DNA from: JBDIAG01 sp047974565
GTDB taxonomy: Bacteria; Actinomycetota; Actinomycetes; Actinomycetales; CAWJMD01
Assembly (NCBI GenBank): GCA_047974565.1
Contig: JBKECN010000030.1
Location: 96,820 to 160,819 of the forward strand
Length of the DNA stretch: 64,000 bases
Reading direction: 5' to 3'
Shown here: positions 43,508 through 53,305 of the stretch, piece after piece
Layout: each line of letters begins with the position of its first letter
Numbering within the stretch: position 1 is the stretch's first letter
The notes under the pieces: generated by a model
Database searches by the model: none
Seen by the model: only the letters and a program-made list of their open reading frames with translations
Told to the model about the DNA's origin: nothing
Made by a program: the position numbers and the translations under genes

Positions 43508-44425
43508 TCACTCCAGGGCGCGAGCAATCTCCTCGGCGAGCTCTCCCAGGGTGCTGAGCGCCTCGGTGAGCAGCGGATGGTCGCCACTGCCCGCGCGGGT
43601 CGCCACGATGATTTGGCGACGTGGGGCGGTGGCCCCGGCCAGCCGGACCCGTCGTACCGGGTAACGGTCGGGCAGATTGGCCAGCCGCGGGATGAGGGCG
43701 ATCCCCAGTCCGATGGAGACCAGCGCTGCTGCGGTCTCCCATTCGAAGGCATGGTGGGCGATGTTCGGCCGGAAGCCGGCCGACAGGCAGGCGGTGAGGA
43801 AGAGCCGGTGATAGGCAGTGCCCTCCGGGTCGGTGATCCAGGCCTGTCCCGCGAGATCCGACAGGTCCAGCTCGGGTGCTGCGGCCAGGGGATGGTCCCG
43901 GTGAATGAGGACCTCCAGCGGGTCGGCCAGCAGCGTGCGTTGGCAGAACCGTGGATCGTCGATCGGTGGAACCTCGCCGGTGGCCACCACGACGGCGAGG
44001 TCGCAGGAGTCAGACAGCAGCAGTTCGAAGCAGTGCGCCGGGTCGGCCTCCTCGATACGTACCTCCAGCTCGGGCCGTCGCGTTCGAAGCCGAGTCACCA
44101 GGGCCGGCAGGATTGCGGCGGTCGGGGTGGAGAAGCCGCACAGGCGCAGCAGTGTCGGCCCGGTCTGGGCGCGTACCGCCAACTCGGCGCGGATCTCCTC
44201 CCAGAGTTGATTCAGGTCAGCGGCCCGTTGCACCAAAAGGTGTGCTGCGGGAGTGAGTTTCACCCGGCGTCCATCCGGCTCGAGCAGGGTCACACCCAGC
44301 TCCTCGGCCAGGGCGCGCAGTTGCGCGGACACCGCGGACGGGGTGTAGTTGAGGGCTGTCGCGGTCGAGGTGACCGTGCCGTACTGGGCCAGAACCTGCA
44401 ACACCAGCAGGCGCCGATCTATCAC
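43508..44425 (-). CDS. LysR-type transcriptional regulator
   Basis: A 305-residue LysR regulator. The winged helix (LLVLQVLAQYGTVTSTATAL, SAVSAQLRALAEELGVTLLE) covers residues 1-62. The effector domain (about 90-300) includes DLAVVVATGEVPP and a long DLSDLAGQAWITDP segment. The GTG start at 44423-44425 fits the domain start. It converges with the oxygenase gene, ending 6 bases beyond that gene's stop, and may respond to the same metabolite. Confidence 0.9.
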   Translation of the reverse strand: MIDRRLLVLQVLAQYGTVTSTATALNYTPSAVSAQLRALAEELGVTLLEPDGRRVKLTPAAHLLVQRAADLNQLWEEIRAELAVRAQTGPTLLRLCGFSTPTAAILPALVTRLRTRRPELEVRIEEADPAHCFELLLSDSCDLAVVVATGEVPPIDDPRFCQRTLLADPLEVLIHRDHPLAAAPELDLSDLAGQAWITDPEGTAYHRLFLTACLSAGFRPNIAHHAFEWETAAALVSIGLGIALIPRLANLPDRYPVRRVRLAGATAPRRQIIVATRAGSGDHPLLTEALSTLGELAEEIARALE

Positions 44426-44470
44426 GCACTCATTCTGCCTGCGCCATGGTGAGTGTGGTGCCAGCCGCGC

Positions 44471-44839
44471 CTACCGGTCGCTCGCCGTCCCGTCGGCGAA
44501 GCCCTGATAGGCCCGGCGAAGCGTGTCCAGTAATGCCTGGCCACCGATCGCGGCGGTCGGGTCGGGCAGCTGACGCAGCAGCACGTCCAGCCGGCGCAGC
44601 CAGGCCGCGGTGCTCTCGGGATCGACGCCCACGGTCGGGTTTCGCCATGTGCCGGCCCGCAGGGCGGCCCGGCCGACCGATGCCTCCTCGCGCGCGAGCT
44701 CAGGTGAAGGCAGTGGGGCGCCGCCCCGGGTGGGCAGAGTCAGCACGGTAATGGCCTCGACGGTGTCTGCTGAGTCACCCGCCGGCTCGCGCCCGTCAGC
44801 GGTGGCGTCCCCGATCAGCCGCTTCGCGGCGAGCCTCAC
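44471..44839 (-). CDS. Hypothetical protein
   Basis: A 122-residue, helical, Arg/Ala/Asp-rich product that I do not recognise. It begins with GTG at 44837-44839, where AAAAGG lies only two bases upstream, which is short. Codon use is compatible with a real gene: G/C dominates third positions. It lies just upstream of the LysR gene on the same strand. No domain, signal or membrane segment is visible. Confidence 0.45.
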   Translation of the reverse strand: MRLAAKRLIGDATADGREPAGDSADTVEAITVLTLPTRGGAPLPSPELAREEASVGRAALRAGTWRNPTVGVDPESTAAWLRRLDVLLRQLPDPTAAIGGQALLDTLRRAYQGFADGTASDR

Positions 44840-45042
44840 GTCCTTTTGGTGCCAGGTGGGTGACCGCCGCAGTCCGGGGGGCGATGACCTCGCTCATTCA
44901 CCAGCCCACCGTGGAGATCCCCGAGGCCGCCCTCCGCCCGGTGACCCCTTGGGCCCGGCCTAACCGAATTGCCCTAGTGTGGAGAACGGCCCCGGGTCGC
45001 CTGGGAAACCGGTTCCCGCCGGTGGCTATGAAGGGTTCTGCC

Positions 45043-45396
45043 ATGATCACCCAGCTGACCAGAAGCCACGACAACATCCTGGGCTTCGGGGTCGAAGGAG
45101 ATGTCACCAAGGAGGACTACCAGGTCCTCGTCCCTGCGGTGCAGGCCGCGCTGGAGTCCCACGCGACCGTCTCCTTGCTGCTCGACCTCGTGGGCTTTCA
45201 CTGGGAGAAGGTCAGCGCTTGGGGCGCCGACCTGCGATTCGGTGCCACCTACCACGACAAGATCGCCAGGATGGCGATCGTGGGTGACCACACGTGGGAG
45301 AAGTGGCTGGCGAAACTTGCCGACCCGTTCTATGCCCGGCAGGCACAGTACTTCACCACCCACGACGAGGCCTGGGCCTGGCTGGAAGAGGCCTGA
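45043..45396 (+). CDS. SpoIIAA-like (STAS-fold) protein
   Basis: A 117-residue protein matching the SpoIIAA-like family (DUF3478 type): GFGVEGDVTKEDYQVLVPAV, LLLDLVGFHWEKVSAWGADL, and IARMAIVGDHTWEKWLAKL with a FTTHDEAWAWL end. The fold is a STAS-like alpha/beta sandwich, whose role outside sporulation anti-anti-sigma switches is unknown. The ATG at 45043 has AAGGG seven bases upstream; an ATG at 45028 in frame lacks such a site. It stands alone. Confidence 0.85.
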   Translation: MITQLTRSHDNILGFGVEGDVTKEDYQVLVPAVQAALESHATVSLLLDLVGFHWEKVSAWGADLRFGATYHDKIARMAIVGDHTWEKWLAKLADPFYARQAQYFTTHDEAWAWLEEA

Positions 45397-45480
45397 GGAG
45401 GAGTTGCGGTTGTGGCCCTGCGGGCGGGCGGATCCTGACCACCCCGATCTTCGCCGCGGTGCCGTCAGGCCCGGTCCCCC

Positions 45481-45891
45481 TCAGGCAGGGTCGCGCAACT
45501 CGTGACCGTGCACGATGAGGGCCCAGATCACGCAGATGTCCATCGCGATGATCACCAGGGACCAGAACGGGTAGGCCGGTAGGGAGACGAAGTTCGTCAG
45601 CAGGCTCAGCGCAGCCAGGACGACGGCCACGGTGCGCGCCGCCACATTCCCGACGAAGACCGCGATCCCCGAGAGGACGACGATCACGCCGAGGATCAGG
45701 TGCACCCAGCCCCAACCGGTGAGATCGACGACCAGCAACTCCCGCTGACTGAAGACCACCCAGTCGCTGCTGAAGATCGCCGCCAGACCGTAGACCGCCT
45801 CCAGGCTGCCGGAAATGAACATCATCACTCCTGCGAACCAGATCCAGGCCACCCAACCGGTCATCTGCTGTCGCGCCACACCCTCACCCAT
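45481..45891 (-). CDS. Four-helix membrane protein (DUF7144-like)
   Basis: A 136-residue protein with four membrane helices at about residues 12-35, 57-80, 82-103 and 105-127. The conserved loops FSSDWVVFSQRELLVVDLTGWGWVHL and SLPAYPFWSLVIIAMDI, cited here as residues 40-66 and 101-118 of the chain, match the actinobacterial DUF7144 membrane family. Function is unknown. A weak GGA precedes the ATG; GTG or ATG alternatives a few codons in are possible. Confidence 0.8.
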   Translation of the reverse strand: MGEGVARQQMTGWVAWIWFAGVMMFISGSLEAVYGLAAIFSSDWVVFSQRELLVVDLTGWGWVHLILGVIVVLSGIAVFVGNVAARTVAVVLAALSLLTNFVSLPAYPFWSLVIIAMDICVIWALIVHGHELRDPA

Positions 45892-46041
45892 TCCACATTC
45901 ACGTTGGCGTTCATGTTGGCCCGCTGGTGACGTTCTCGTCGGTCAGCCGACACAGATCAGGTCGCTCAGACTCTAACGTCCCCGCGGACGACCCAGCCAG
46001 AGACCCCGGGTGCGTGCCCCTGCGGGAGGGGAGCGACGTCG

Positions 46042-46416
46042 TCATAGGGCGCCGACCAGTCGCTGGCCATCTGCGTCGATGTCGATCCGGATCAGCCCCG
46101 GTCGCGCCGGGCGCCATCCGGCATGCCACCCGTCGAGGGACGGAAGCAGCGCGTCGATCCAACGGTGGGGGATCACCGCCAGGACGGTCTCCCCGCGGAA
46201 CAGATCAGCCAGGTCGATCAGCACGGCGCCCGGCTCCTCGTCCGCCGGGTGCTCCACGCAGACCAACCCCAGGTCAGCGGCCACCGAATGCGCGGTCGAC
46301 GAGGTGCCAGGCCAGGCGTGCAGCGCGGCGACTCGCGCCCCCGCCAATTCCGGGACCCCCGAATCGTCGTCCTCGGCGAGCAGCAGGAATGTCGCCGGGC
46401 ACTGCAGATCCGACAT
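46042..46416 (-). CDS. Hypothetical protein
   Basis: A 124-residue protein that I do not recognise. It is acidic, with alternating strands and helices and segments PATFLLLAEDDDSG, AALHAWPGTSSTAH and VLIDLADLFRGETVLAVIP. It may form a small alpha/beta fold. The strong ribosome binding site GAGGAGG, 5 bases before the ATG at 46414-46416, supports it being real. It is divergent from the SWIM-MoxR-VWA gene cassette, about 155 bases away. Confidence 0.68.
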   Translation of the reverse strand: MSDLQCPATFLLLAEDDDSGVPELAGARVAALHAWPGTSSTAHSVAADLGLVCVEHPADEEPGAVLIDLADLFRGETVLAVIPHRWIDALLPSLDGWHAGWRPARPGLIRIDIDADGQRLVGAL

Positions 46417-46570
46417 CCGGCCTCCTCACCGCAGCACCCACCGTAGGCCGCAATCTCGCGTCGGGATAGATCACCAGCCCTTGTGTCTCGACCCATCCCA
46501 TCCCATCTACCCGGGCGGTGCGGCCTGATCGCATCACCAATGTCGCAGGCACCGCCTAGCCTGGGGTGTC

Positions 46571-47938
46571 ATGTCCGAGCAGAGCGCGCAGCACCCCGGT
46601 GACCAGGCCCGGTGGCCGAGTGATCGGGTGCTCGACCTCGCCCCCGACGCCGCCTCGGTCTCGGCCGGGCGCAAGATCGCCGACAGCCCGGGCTGGTCGG
46701 GCGAGGGCTGCACACCGCACGCGCTCTGGGGGCTGGCCTCGGGGTCGGGCAAGAACCCGTACCGGACGGTGGTCGACCTGGACGGCCCCGCCTACTCGTG
46801 CTCCTGCCCGTCACGAAAGTTCCCGTGCAAGCACTCCCTCGGGCTGCTGCTGCGCTGGTCCAACGGCCGAGTACCCGCGGGTGAGCCGCCCGAGTTCGCC
46901 GCGACCTGGCTGGCCGGGCGGGCCGAGCGGGCGCAGGCCAAAGCCACCAAAGCCGCCGAAGCCAAGCCGGCCGATCCCGCGGCGCAGGCCAAGCGTGCCC
47001 GAGCGCGAGAGGCCAAGGTGGCCTCCGGCATGGACGAACTACGGCGATGGCTCGCGGACCAGGCGCGCCTGGGCCTGACCCAGTTGCGCGCCGGCGGGTA
47101 CGCCGCCTGCGAGGCGCCAGCCGCCCGGATGGTGGACGCCCAGGCACCCGGAGTCGCCTCCTGGCTGCGTGAGCTAGCCTCGGTGATGGCTGCCGGAGGC
47201 GACTGGCCCGACCGCTTGCTCGAAGAACTGGGCCTGCTGCAGCTGCTGGCCGACGCCCATTCCCGGCTGCCCGAACTGGACGAGGTGAACCCTCGGCTGG
47301 CGGCCACCGTCCGCGCGCACATCGGCTACCCGGTCGCCAAGGAGGCCGTCCAGCAGCAGCCCGCGATGGCCGACCACTGGCTCGTGTGGGGCATCCGCAC
47401 CACGCTGCTCGACCGGCTGACCCAACGCACCGCCTACCTCACCGGGCTGCACTCTGGCCGCACCGCATACATCCTGTCGTTCAGCGTCGGCGCCGCCGCC
47501 GGCGACCCGTTACCCGTCCCGGGACGCTGGATAGACGCCGACCTGCACCCCTACCCCAGCGGGGGCCGAGTACTTCTGGGAGAGGTCCGGGGCGAGGTCG
47601 AGTCCGGCTGGGACGGTGTCGGCACCGACGCCCAGCACACCGAGCCGCGCCTGACGCTCGGCGTGGAGGCAGCACTGGGCCGAGTGGCCGCAGTGCTGGC
47701 CGATGATCCGTGGGCCAGGGAGATCCCGGTTCCGCTGCTGGTCACCCCCACCCGCCACGAGAACCGTTGGCTGCTCGTCGACGGGGACGGTGCAAGCCTC
47801 CCGCTCGGTGGGGTCGAACCGTGGCGGCTGGTGGCCACCTGCGCCGGGCAGCTGCATCCGATGCTGGCGTGCTGGACGCCGCGTGGATGGATTCCGGTGG
47901 CCGTCAGAACCCCGGATCGGCGGGTGATCGCGGCATGA
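46571..47938 (+). CDS. SWIM zinc-finger protein of the MoxR-VWA cassette
   Basis: A 455-residue protein with a SWIM zinc finger: Cys77, Cys79, Cys86 and His88 in SCSCPSRKFPCKH. SWIM domains bind zinc and often mediate DNA or protein contacts. An Ala/Lys-rich helical linker (about 115-155) joins it to a helical and beta-rich C-terminal two-thirds with no motif I know. It is the first gene of a five-gene unit in which each start overlaps the previous stop by four bases. This suggests tightly balanced synthesis of a complex. No strong ribosome binding site precedes its ATG. Confidence 0.88.
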   Translation: MSEQSAQHPGDQARWPSDRVLDLAPDAASVSAGRKIADSPGWSGEGCTPHALWGLASGSGKNPYRTVVDLDGPAYSCSCPSRKFPCKHSLGLLLRWSNGRVPAGEPPEFAATWLAGRAERAQAKATKAAEAKPADPAAQAKRARAREAKVASGMDELRRWLADQARLGLTQLRAGGYAACEAPAARMVDAQAPGVASWLRELASVMAAGGDWPDRLLEELGLLQLLADAHSRLPELDEVNPRLAATVRAHIGYPVAKEAVQQQPAMADHWLVWGIRTTLLDRLTQRTAYLTGLHSGRTAYILSFSVGAAAGDPLPVPGRWIDADLHPYPSGGRVLLGEVRGEVESGWDGVGTDAQHTEPRLTLGVEAALGRVAAVLADDPWAREIPVPLLVTPTRHENRWLLVDGDGASLPLGGVEPWRLVATCAGQLHPMLACWTPRGWIPVAVRTPDRRVIAA

Positions 47939-49569
47939 GCACCTGGGAGTCCCTCGTCGCAGGCGCCGTGCAGGGCACCTCGCGCCGTCCACCCGACCTG
48001 GCGGCCTGGCTGGCCGACCTGGAAGATCTGGCGACCCTGGCCGTCGATCCACCGCGCCAACTCCTCACCGCTGCTGCGCTGGCGACCGGGTTACGCCGCG
48101 GCGGCGGGCGAGCGGGCGTGGCTCCGGTGCCCGCGCCGGGCCCGTCCGACCCTCGGCCGGCAGTGGCCGGTGGCCTCTTCCAGGACGCGCCCCTGGACCT
48201 GCAACGAGAGTTCTTCGCCGAAGTGGCCCACGGCGGCATGCGACTCCACCCGAGCGACATCCCCGCCGCCTTCGACCTCGCCGTGCGAGGGGCCCCGGCA
48301 GACCGGCCGCTGGAGAGCGACATCGTCATCGCGGCCGGGCCTTTGGGACAGTGGCTGGCCGCGCAGAACCCCGAATGGGCCAGCCTGGTCAGCGCGCCCG
48401 AGTCATCGACACGCCCCGCGGGGGCGGGCGATGCGGGCGAGGTATCCCTGGACTCGACCCTGTGGCGAGAGGGCACCGCGTCCCAACGGCTCGCCTGGCT
48501 CGCGGCGCTGCGCCGGAGCGACCCGGCCACCGCCCTCGGCTACCTGACCCCCCTGCTGACCACCGCCAAGGAGCAGCCGGCCTTCCGGGCCCGCGCGATC
48601 CTGCTCCTGCAGGGCACCCTGCACCCCGGTGAGGAGGAACTGCTGGAAGCAAGCCTGGACGCCCGCGCCGGAGACGTACGAGCCGCAGCCGCTCAAGCCC
48701 TGGCCTGGCACCCCGGCTCGGCCCTGACGGCGCGGATGCACGAACGCTTCCGTCGCTGGCTACGGCCCGATCCGGACACTGGCGGCATCCTCATCACGGT
48801 CCCGGTCGAGCTCGCACCGGATGAGGTGCGCGACGGTATCGACGTGGGCGCCCACCGACGCGAGAGCGTTGCGGCCCGGCAGGCACGCTGGCTCGTCGCC
48901 GTCTGCGCGCCGTTTCGGCTGCGCGACTGGCGGGAGCACTTGCCGGGCCTCGACCCGTCCCGTCCGCCGGAGCTGACGGGTGTGCCGCCCGCTCTCATCG
49001 ACGGCTTCTACACCGCGCTGGTGGCCAGCGTGCGCCGGGCGCGCTCGAGCGAGTGGGCGGATGCCCTGCTCACCGCGGCCCTGCTGGCCGACGCCTCCGC
49101 CACCTGGCCCTGGGAACCATTGGCGCCGCTGGCAAGCCCGGCGCTGCGGGACGAGATCACCCGTGCGGTCCTGTCGGGACGGGTGAGCGAGCCGGCAGGC
49201 AAACGCTGGTTCCACCAGATGCCCTTCCCGGTACCCGACGACCTCTGCCGCGAGCTCATCGCCGCCCTTGGCGGGCTGGCGAACTCCCAGTTCGGGGTAC
49301 TCATCGACCGGCTCGGGCGTGAGCAGCCCCCGACCTGGTCCGCCGAGCTGTTCGAGGTCGCCGTCCGGTTGCCCTCCCGGCGAGGCTCCGCCGTGCTCGA
49401 GGCCTCCCAATGGCAGGAACGCCGCGCCGAACTGCGGCGCGCCCTTGAGCAGTCCCGGCCGGCGAACTCGAGCGAGACCGACCCCGATGCTTCTGCGTCA
49501 GCCACCAGCAGCCCACACGCGGCGCGCACACCGTCACCGACACCACCGGCAGGAAGGCCCCATCCGTGA
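47935..49569 (+). CDS. DUF5691-like helical repeat protein
   Basis: A 544-residue protein starting inside the SWIM gene's stop (ATGA). It is helical, with repeat-like pairs (SQRLAWLAALRRSDPATAL, and VRAAAAQALAWHPGSAL) that resemble HEAT-type scaffolds, and a Ser/Thr/Pro-rich tail of about 45 residues. The family is DUF5691 by pattern and by position: it occurs with SWIM, MoxR, DUF5682 and VWA genes in actinobacteria. No catalytic motif is visible. It probably serves as a scaffold or adaptor in the complex. Confidence 0.82.
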   Translation: MSTWESLVAGAVQGTSRRPPDLAAWLADLEDLATLAVDPPRQLLTAAALATGLRRGGGRAGVAPVPAPGPSDPRPAVAGGLFQDAPLDLQREFFAEVAHGGMRLHPSDIPAAFDLAVRGAPADRPLESDIVIAAGPLGQWLAAQNPEWASLVSAPESSTRPAGAGDAGEVSLDSTLWREGTASQRLAWLAALRRSDPATALGYLTPLLTTAKEQPAFRARAILLLQGTLHPGEEELLEASLDARAGDVRAAAAQALAWHPGSALTARMHERFRRWLRPDPDTGGILITVPVELAPDEVRDGIDVGAHRRESVAARQARWLVAVCAPFRLRDWREHLPGLDPSRPPELTGVPPALIDGFYTALVASVRRARSSEWADALLTAALLADASATWPWEPLAPLASPALRDEITRAVLSGRVSEPAGKRWFHQMPFPVPDDLCRELIAALGGLANSQFGVLIDRLGREQPPTWSAELFEVAVRLPSRRGSAVLEASQWQERRAELRRALEQSRPANSSETDPDASASATSSPHAARTPSPTPPAGRPHP

Positions 49570-50717
49570 CCAACTCCCCGGCATCCGAGGTCGCGTCCAA
49601 TGGCGCCACCCCGGCGCCCAGCGAACCGGCCAGCCCACAGGCGTTGCTCCGGCCCCACGCCGAACAGACCTTCGCCGACGAACTGGCGGCTCTCGCCGCG
49701 GCGGACGAGCGGGCCAGGCCACCACAGTGGCGGCTCTCCCCGTGGGCGGTTGTGGAATACCTGATCGGCACCACCCTGGCCGACGGCACCGTCATCAGCC
49801 CCAAGTACGTGGGGCCACGCCGACTCATCGAGGTGGCGGTGGCCACCCTGGCCACCGACCGGGCCCTGCTGCTGCTCGGGGTCCCCGGAACGGCCAAGAC
49901 CTGGGTCAGCGAGCACCTGGCCGCCGCCATCTCCGGCAGTTCCACGCTGCTGGTCCAAGGCACCTCGGGCACCCCGGAAGAGGCTGTGCGCTACGGCTGG
50001 AACTACGCTCGCCTGCTGGCCGAGGGCCCCACCCCCGCAGCCCTGGTGCCGTCACCGGTGATGGTCGCCATGCGCGAGGGACGGGTGGCCCGGATCGAGG
50101 AACTCACCCGCATCCCCTCCGACGTGCAGGACGCCCTCATCACCATCCTGTCCGAGAAGTCCCTGCCGATCCCAGAGTTGGGCCAGGAAGTGCAGGCAGC
50201 CAAGGGATTCACCGTCATCGCCACGGCCAACGACCGCGACCGAGGCGTCAACGAACTCTCCAGCGCCCTGCGCCGACGCTTCAACACGGTGGTGCTCCCG
50301 CTGCCCGCTACGCACGATGACGAGGTCGACATCGTCACCCGCCGGGTCGCCGACCTCGGCGTCAGCCTCGAACTGCCCGACGTGCCCGCAGCAGCCGAGG
50401 AGATCCGCAGAGTGGTGACCGTCTTCCGGGAATTGCGCTCCGGAACCACCACCGACGGTCGCACCTCCTTGAAGTCGCCCTCGGGGACACTGTCGACCGC
50501 CGAGGCGATCTCCGTGGTCACCGGGGGACTGGCCCTGGCTGCCCACTTCGGCGACGGGGTGTTGCGAGCCGGTGACGTGGCCGGCGGAATCCTCGGTGCC
50601 GTGGTCAAGGATCCGGTCAGCGACGCCGCCGTGTGGGCCGAGTACCTGGAGACGGTGGTGCGTGAGCGCGAAGGCTGGGACGACTTCTACCGGGCCGCCC
50701 GCGAGGTGAGCGGGTGA
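49566..50717 (+). CDS. MoxR-type AAA+ ATPase
   Basis: A 383-residue AAA+ ATPase starting with GTG inside the previous stop. Walker A is GVPGTAKT at residues 105-112 and the Walker B region GRVARIEELTRIP lies near 172. Sensor 1 (FTVIATANDRD, Asn222) and arginine-finger residues ALRRRF follow. MoxR ATPases remodel or activate partner proteins, usually together with VWA-domain proteins; here the VWA partner is the fifth gene. The Walker B reads IEEL rather than the textbook DEAD-like form, which is usual in MoxR. The N-terminal 50 residues are low-complexity. Confidence 0.9.
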   Translation: MTNSPASEVASNGATPAPSEPASPQALLRPHAEQTFADELAALAAADERARPPQWRLSPWAVVEYLIGTTLADGTVISPKYVGPRRLIEVAVATLATDRALLLLGVPGTAKTWVSEHLAAAISGSSTLLVQGTSGTPEEAVRYGWNYARLLAEGPTPAALVPSPVMVAMREGRVARIEELTRIPSDVQDALITILSEKSLPIPELGQEVQAAKGFTVIATANDRDRGVNELSSALRRRFNTVVLPLPATHDDEVDIVTRRVADLGVSLELPDVPAAAEEIRRVVTVFRELRSGTTTDGRTSLKSPSGTLSTAEAISVVTGGLALAAHFGDGVLRAGDVAGGILGAVVKDPVSDAAVWAEYLETVVREREGWDDFYRAAREVSG

Positions 50718-53305
50718 GCGTGGACGAGGCCGAGCCGTTGGTGCGGGTCTGTGGTGTCCGGCACCATGGCCCCGGTTCCGCCCGTGCCGTCCTCGCCGTG
50801 CTCGAGCAGATCCAACCGGACGCGGTTCTGGTGGAGGGCCCCGCCGATGCCGACCCGCTCGCCGCGCTCGCCGCCCACGACGGGTTGGAGCCGCCGGTGG
50901 CCCTGCTGGGCTATGGAGTGGGCAACCCCCGAGTGTCCTCGTTCTGGCCGATGGCTATCTTTTCACCTGAGTGGCAAGCGATTTCGTGGGCAGCCAGGCA
51001 TGAGGTGCCGGTGCGCTTCATGGATCTGCCGGCCGCGGTGGTGCTGGCCGCGCGTGAGGCCGAAACCGCCGGGCAGCCGTCGGATGATGACGGGCAGGCA
51101 GGCGATTCCCGCGACGACGATCGACCGAGCGACTCTGGCCTGTCCAGCAGCGACTCTGGCCTGGGCCCCGGCGTCGACTCCGAACAGGTGGGCCCCGACG
51201 CCGACCCCGAACGGGCCGGAGTTGACGCCGACCCCGAACGGGCCGGTGCCGATGTCGCGGGCCCAGCCCTGCGCTCGGATCCCCTTGCCCTGCTCGCCCA
51301 CGCGGCCGGCTACGACGACCCAGAACGCTGGTGGGACGACGTGATCGAAGGCCGCCGCCCCGCAACCGCTCCCGAGCCCAGCCCCGGGCAGGACCCCTTC
51401 GACGCGATCACCGAGGCGATGGCGGCGCTGCGCGCCGATCGGGTGGAGCCGGCCGACCCGGACGAGGCCCGACGTGAGGCGCATATGCGCCAGGTCCTGC
51501 GGGCGACCTTGAAAGCCGGTGCCCGACGAGTGGTCGTGGTCTGTGGAGCCTGGCACGCGCCCGCCCTCACTCTGCCGCTGCCACCCGCAGCCCCGGATGC
51601 GCGGCTACTGCGCGGTCTGCCCAAGCGCAAGGTCGAGCTCACCTGGGTGCCATGGACCCACTCCCGGCTCTCCCTGGCCTCGGGGTATGGCGCCGGGGTG
51701 ACCTCCCCCGGGTGGTACGCGCACCTTTTCGCCTGCACCGAGCGGCCCGTGGCTGACTGGCTCACCCAGGTGGCCGGTGTGCTACGAAGGCGCGATCTGC
51801 CGGTCTCCAGCGCCCACGTCATCGAGGCGGTGCGGTTGGCCGAGACCCTGGCGGTGCTGCGAGGGCGCCCATCCGCCGGCTTGGCCGAGGTCAACGACGC
51901 CACTCGCGCGGTGATCTGCGAAGGGGACGACGCGGGCTTGGAAATCGTCGTGCGAGACCTCGTGGTCGGCGAACGGCTCGGCCAGGTGCCCGAGGACAGC
52001 CCCACGGTCCCGCTGGAGGCAGACCTGACCGCAACCTGCCGACGGCTGCGGATCCGTCGCGCACCCGGCCCGACCGAGAAAGACCTCGACCTGCGCAAGA
52101 CCACCGACCTGGAACGTTCAGCCCTGCTGCATCGGCTTGACCTCCTCGACATTGCTTGGGGCACAGTGACTTCCACCGAGGCGTCGAGTACCGGCACCTT
52201 CCGGGAGAGTTGGCGGCTCGATTGGCAACCGGAATTCGCCGTCGCCGTCATCGAGGCCTCCCTGTGGGGGACCACCGTGGCCGCCGCGGCGGTGGCCCGT
52301 ACCTGTGACCGGGCATTGGCGGCGGATCTGCCGGGGTTGACTGACCTGCTCGAGCGGGCGCTGCTGGCCGATCTGGCCGAGGCCTTGCCGGATCTGTTGG
52401 GGGCACTGGAGGTTCGCTCCGCCCGCGATCACGATCTGCTCGAGCTGATGCGTGCCTTCGCGCCGCTGGTGCGTAGCCGACGCTACGGGGATGTCCGCGG
52501 GACCGACCTGGCCAGTCTCGATACCGTGATCGACGCGCTGCTCGTGCGGATCTGTGTCGGCCTGGGCGCCGGGGTGCGGTCCCTGGACGATGCCGGGGCG
52601 ACTCAGTTGCGCACGCAGGTGGACGCGGTGCACCGGGCCGTGGGCCTGCGCGGCGATACCGAGAGCCACGCTCGGTGGCTCACTGCCCTGGTGGGGCTCG
52701 TGCCGCGGGCCGATGTGCACCCCCTCCTCGCCGGGCGCATCGTCCGGATCCTCGTCGACGCGGGCGAGATGTCCGCTGAGCAGTCCGCTCAGCGACTCTC
52801 CCGGGCCTTGTCCATCGGCTCCGACCCCGCGCACAAGGCCGCGTGGGTCGAAGGGTTCCTCGCCGGCAGCGGGGTGTTGCTCGTCCACGATCGCGACCTG
52901 CTGGGACTCGTTGACGACTGGATTCGCGGATTGTCCGAGCAAGAGTTCCTTGACGCGGTCGCTCTGTTGCGCCGCACCTTCGGCACCTTCGAGGCGGGCG
53001 AACGCGCCGCGATCGGCGACGCGGCCGCGGTGCTCAGCGGTGGTGTCCGACCGGGGACCGGCTCACCGGTTGACTGGGACCCGGACCGCGCCGCCCCCGT
53101 CCTGGCGACCGTGGCAGGTCTGCTCGGCTTGCGCCCGCTACCCGAGCCGGGGCACGGCGGCGGTGTCGGCCGTCCCAGCAGGGGTCCCGAGACTCATCGA
53201 CCGGCCGACCTCGACCGCGATCTCGGCTCCCGAGAAGGTCCGCTACGGCGGCGGAACCCCACAGACCAAGATGGGCCATCCGAGGCCGGGGAGGTGTCCC
53301 CGTGA
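50714..53305 (+). CDS. DUF5682-like protein of the MoxR-VWA cassette
   Basis: An 863-residue protein overlapping both neighbours by four bases. The start has a conserved motif, VCGVRHHGPGSARAVLAVLE, and then LVEGPADADPL; an RRVVVVCGAWHAPAL segment lies near residue 270. This His/Glu pattern recalls TraB/ChaN-type folds, where such residues bind metal, but the match is by eye only. Residues about 118-180 are an acidic low-complexity insert with tandem copies of DADPERAG. The C-terminal half is helical. It is the largest protein of the cassette and may be its effector. Confidence 0.82.
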   Translation: MSVDEAEPLVRVCGVRHHGPGSARAVLAVLEQIQPDAVLVEGPADADPLAALAAHDGLEPPVALLGYGVGNPRVSSFWPMAIFSPEWQAISWAARHEVPVRFMDLPAAVVLAAREAETAGQPSDDDGQAGDSRDDDRPSDSGLSSSDSGLGPGVDSEQVGPDADPERAGVDADPERAGADVAGPALRSDPLALLAHAAGYDDPERWWDDVIEGRRPATAPEPSPGQDPFDAITEAMAALRADRVEPADPDEARREAHMRQVLRATLKAGARRVVVVCGAWHAPALTLPLPPAAPDARLLRGLPKRKVELTWVPWTHSRLSLASGYGAGVTSPGWYAHLFACTERPVADWLTQVAGVLRRRDLPVSSAHVIEAVRLAETLAVLRGRPSAGLAEVNDATRAVICEGDDAGLEIVVRDLVVGERLGQVPEDSPTVPLEADLTATCRRLRIRRAPGPTEKDLDLRKTTDLERSALLHRLDLLDIAWGTVTSTEASSTGTFRESWRLDWQPEFAVAVIEASLWGTTVAAAAVARTCDRALAADLPGLTDLLERALLADLAEALPDLLGALEVRSARDHDLLELMRAFAPLVRSRRYGDVRGTDLASLDTVIDALLVRICVGLGAGVRSLDDAGATQLRTQVDAVHRAVGLRGDTESHARWLTALVGLVPRADVHPLLAGRIVRILVDAGEMSAEQSAQRLSRALSIGSDPAHKAAWVEGFLAGSGVLLVHDRDLLGLVDDWIRGLSEQEFLDAVALLRRTFGTFEAGERAAIGDAAAVLSGGVRPGTGSPVDWDPDRAAPVLATVAGLLGLRPLPEPGHGGGVGRPSRGPETHRPADLDRDLGSREGPLRRRNPTDQDGPSEAGEVSP

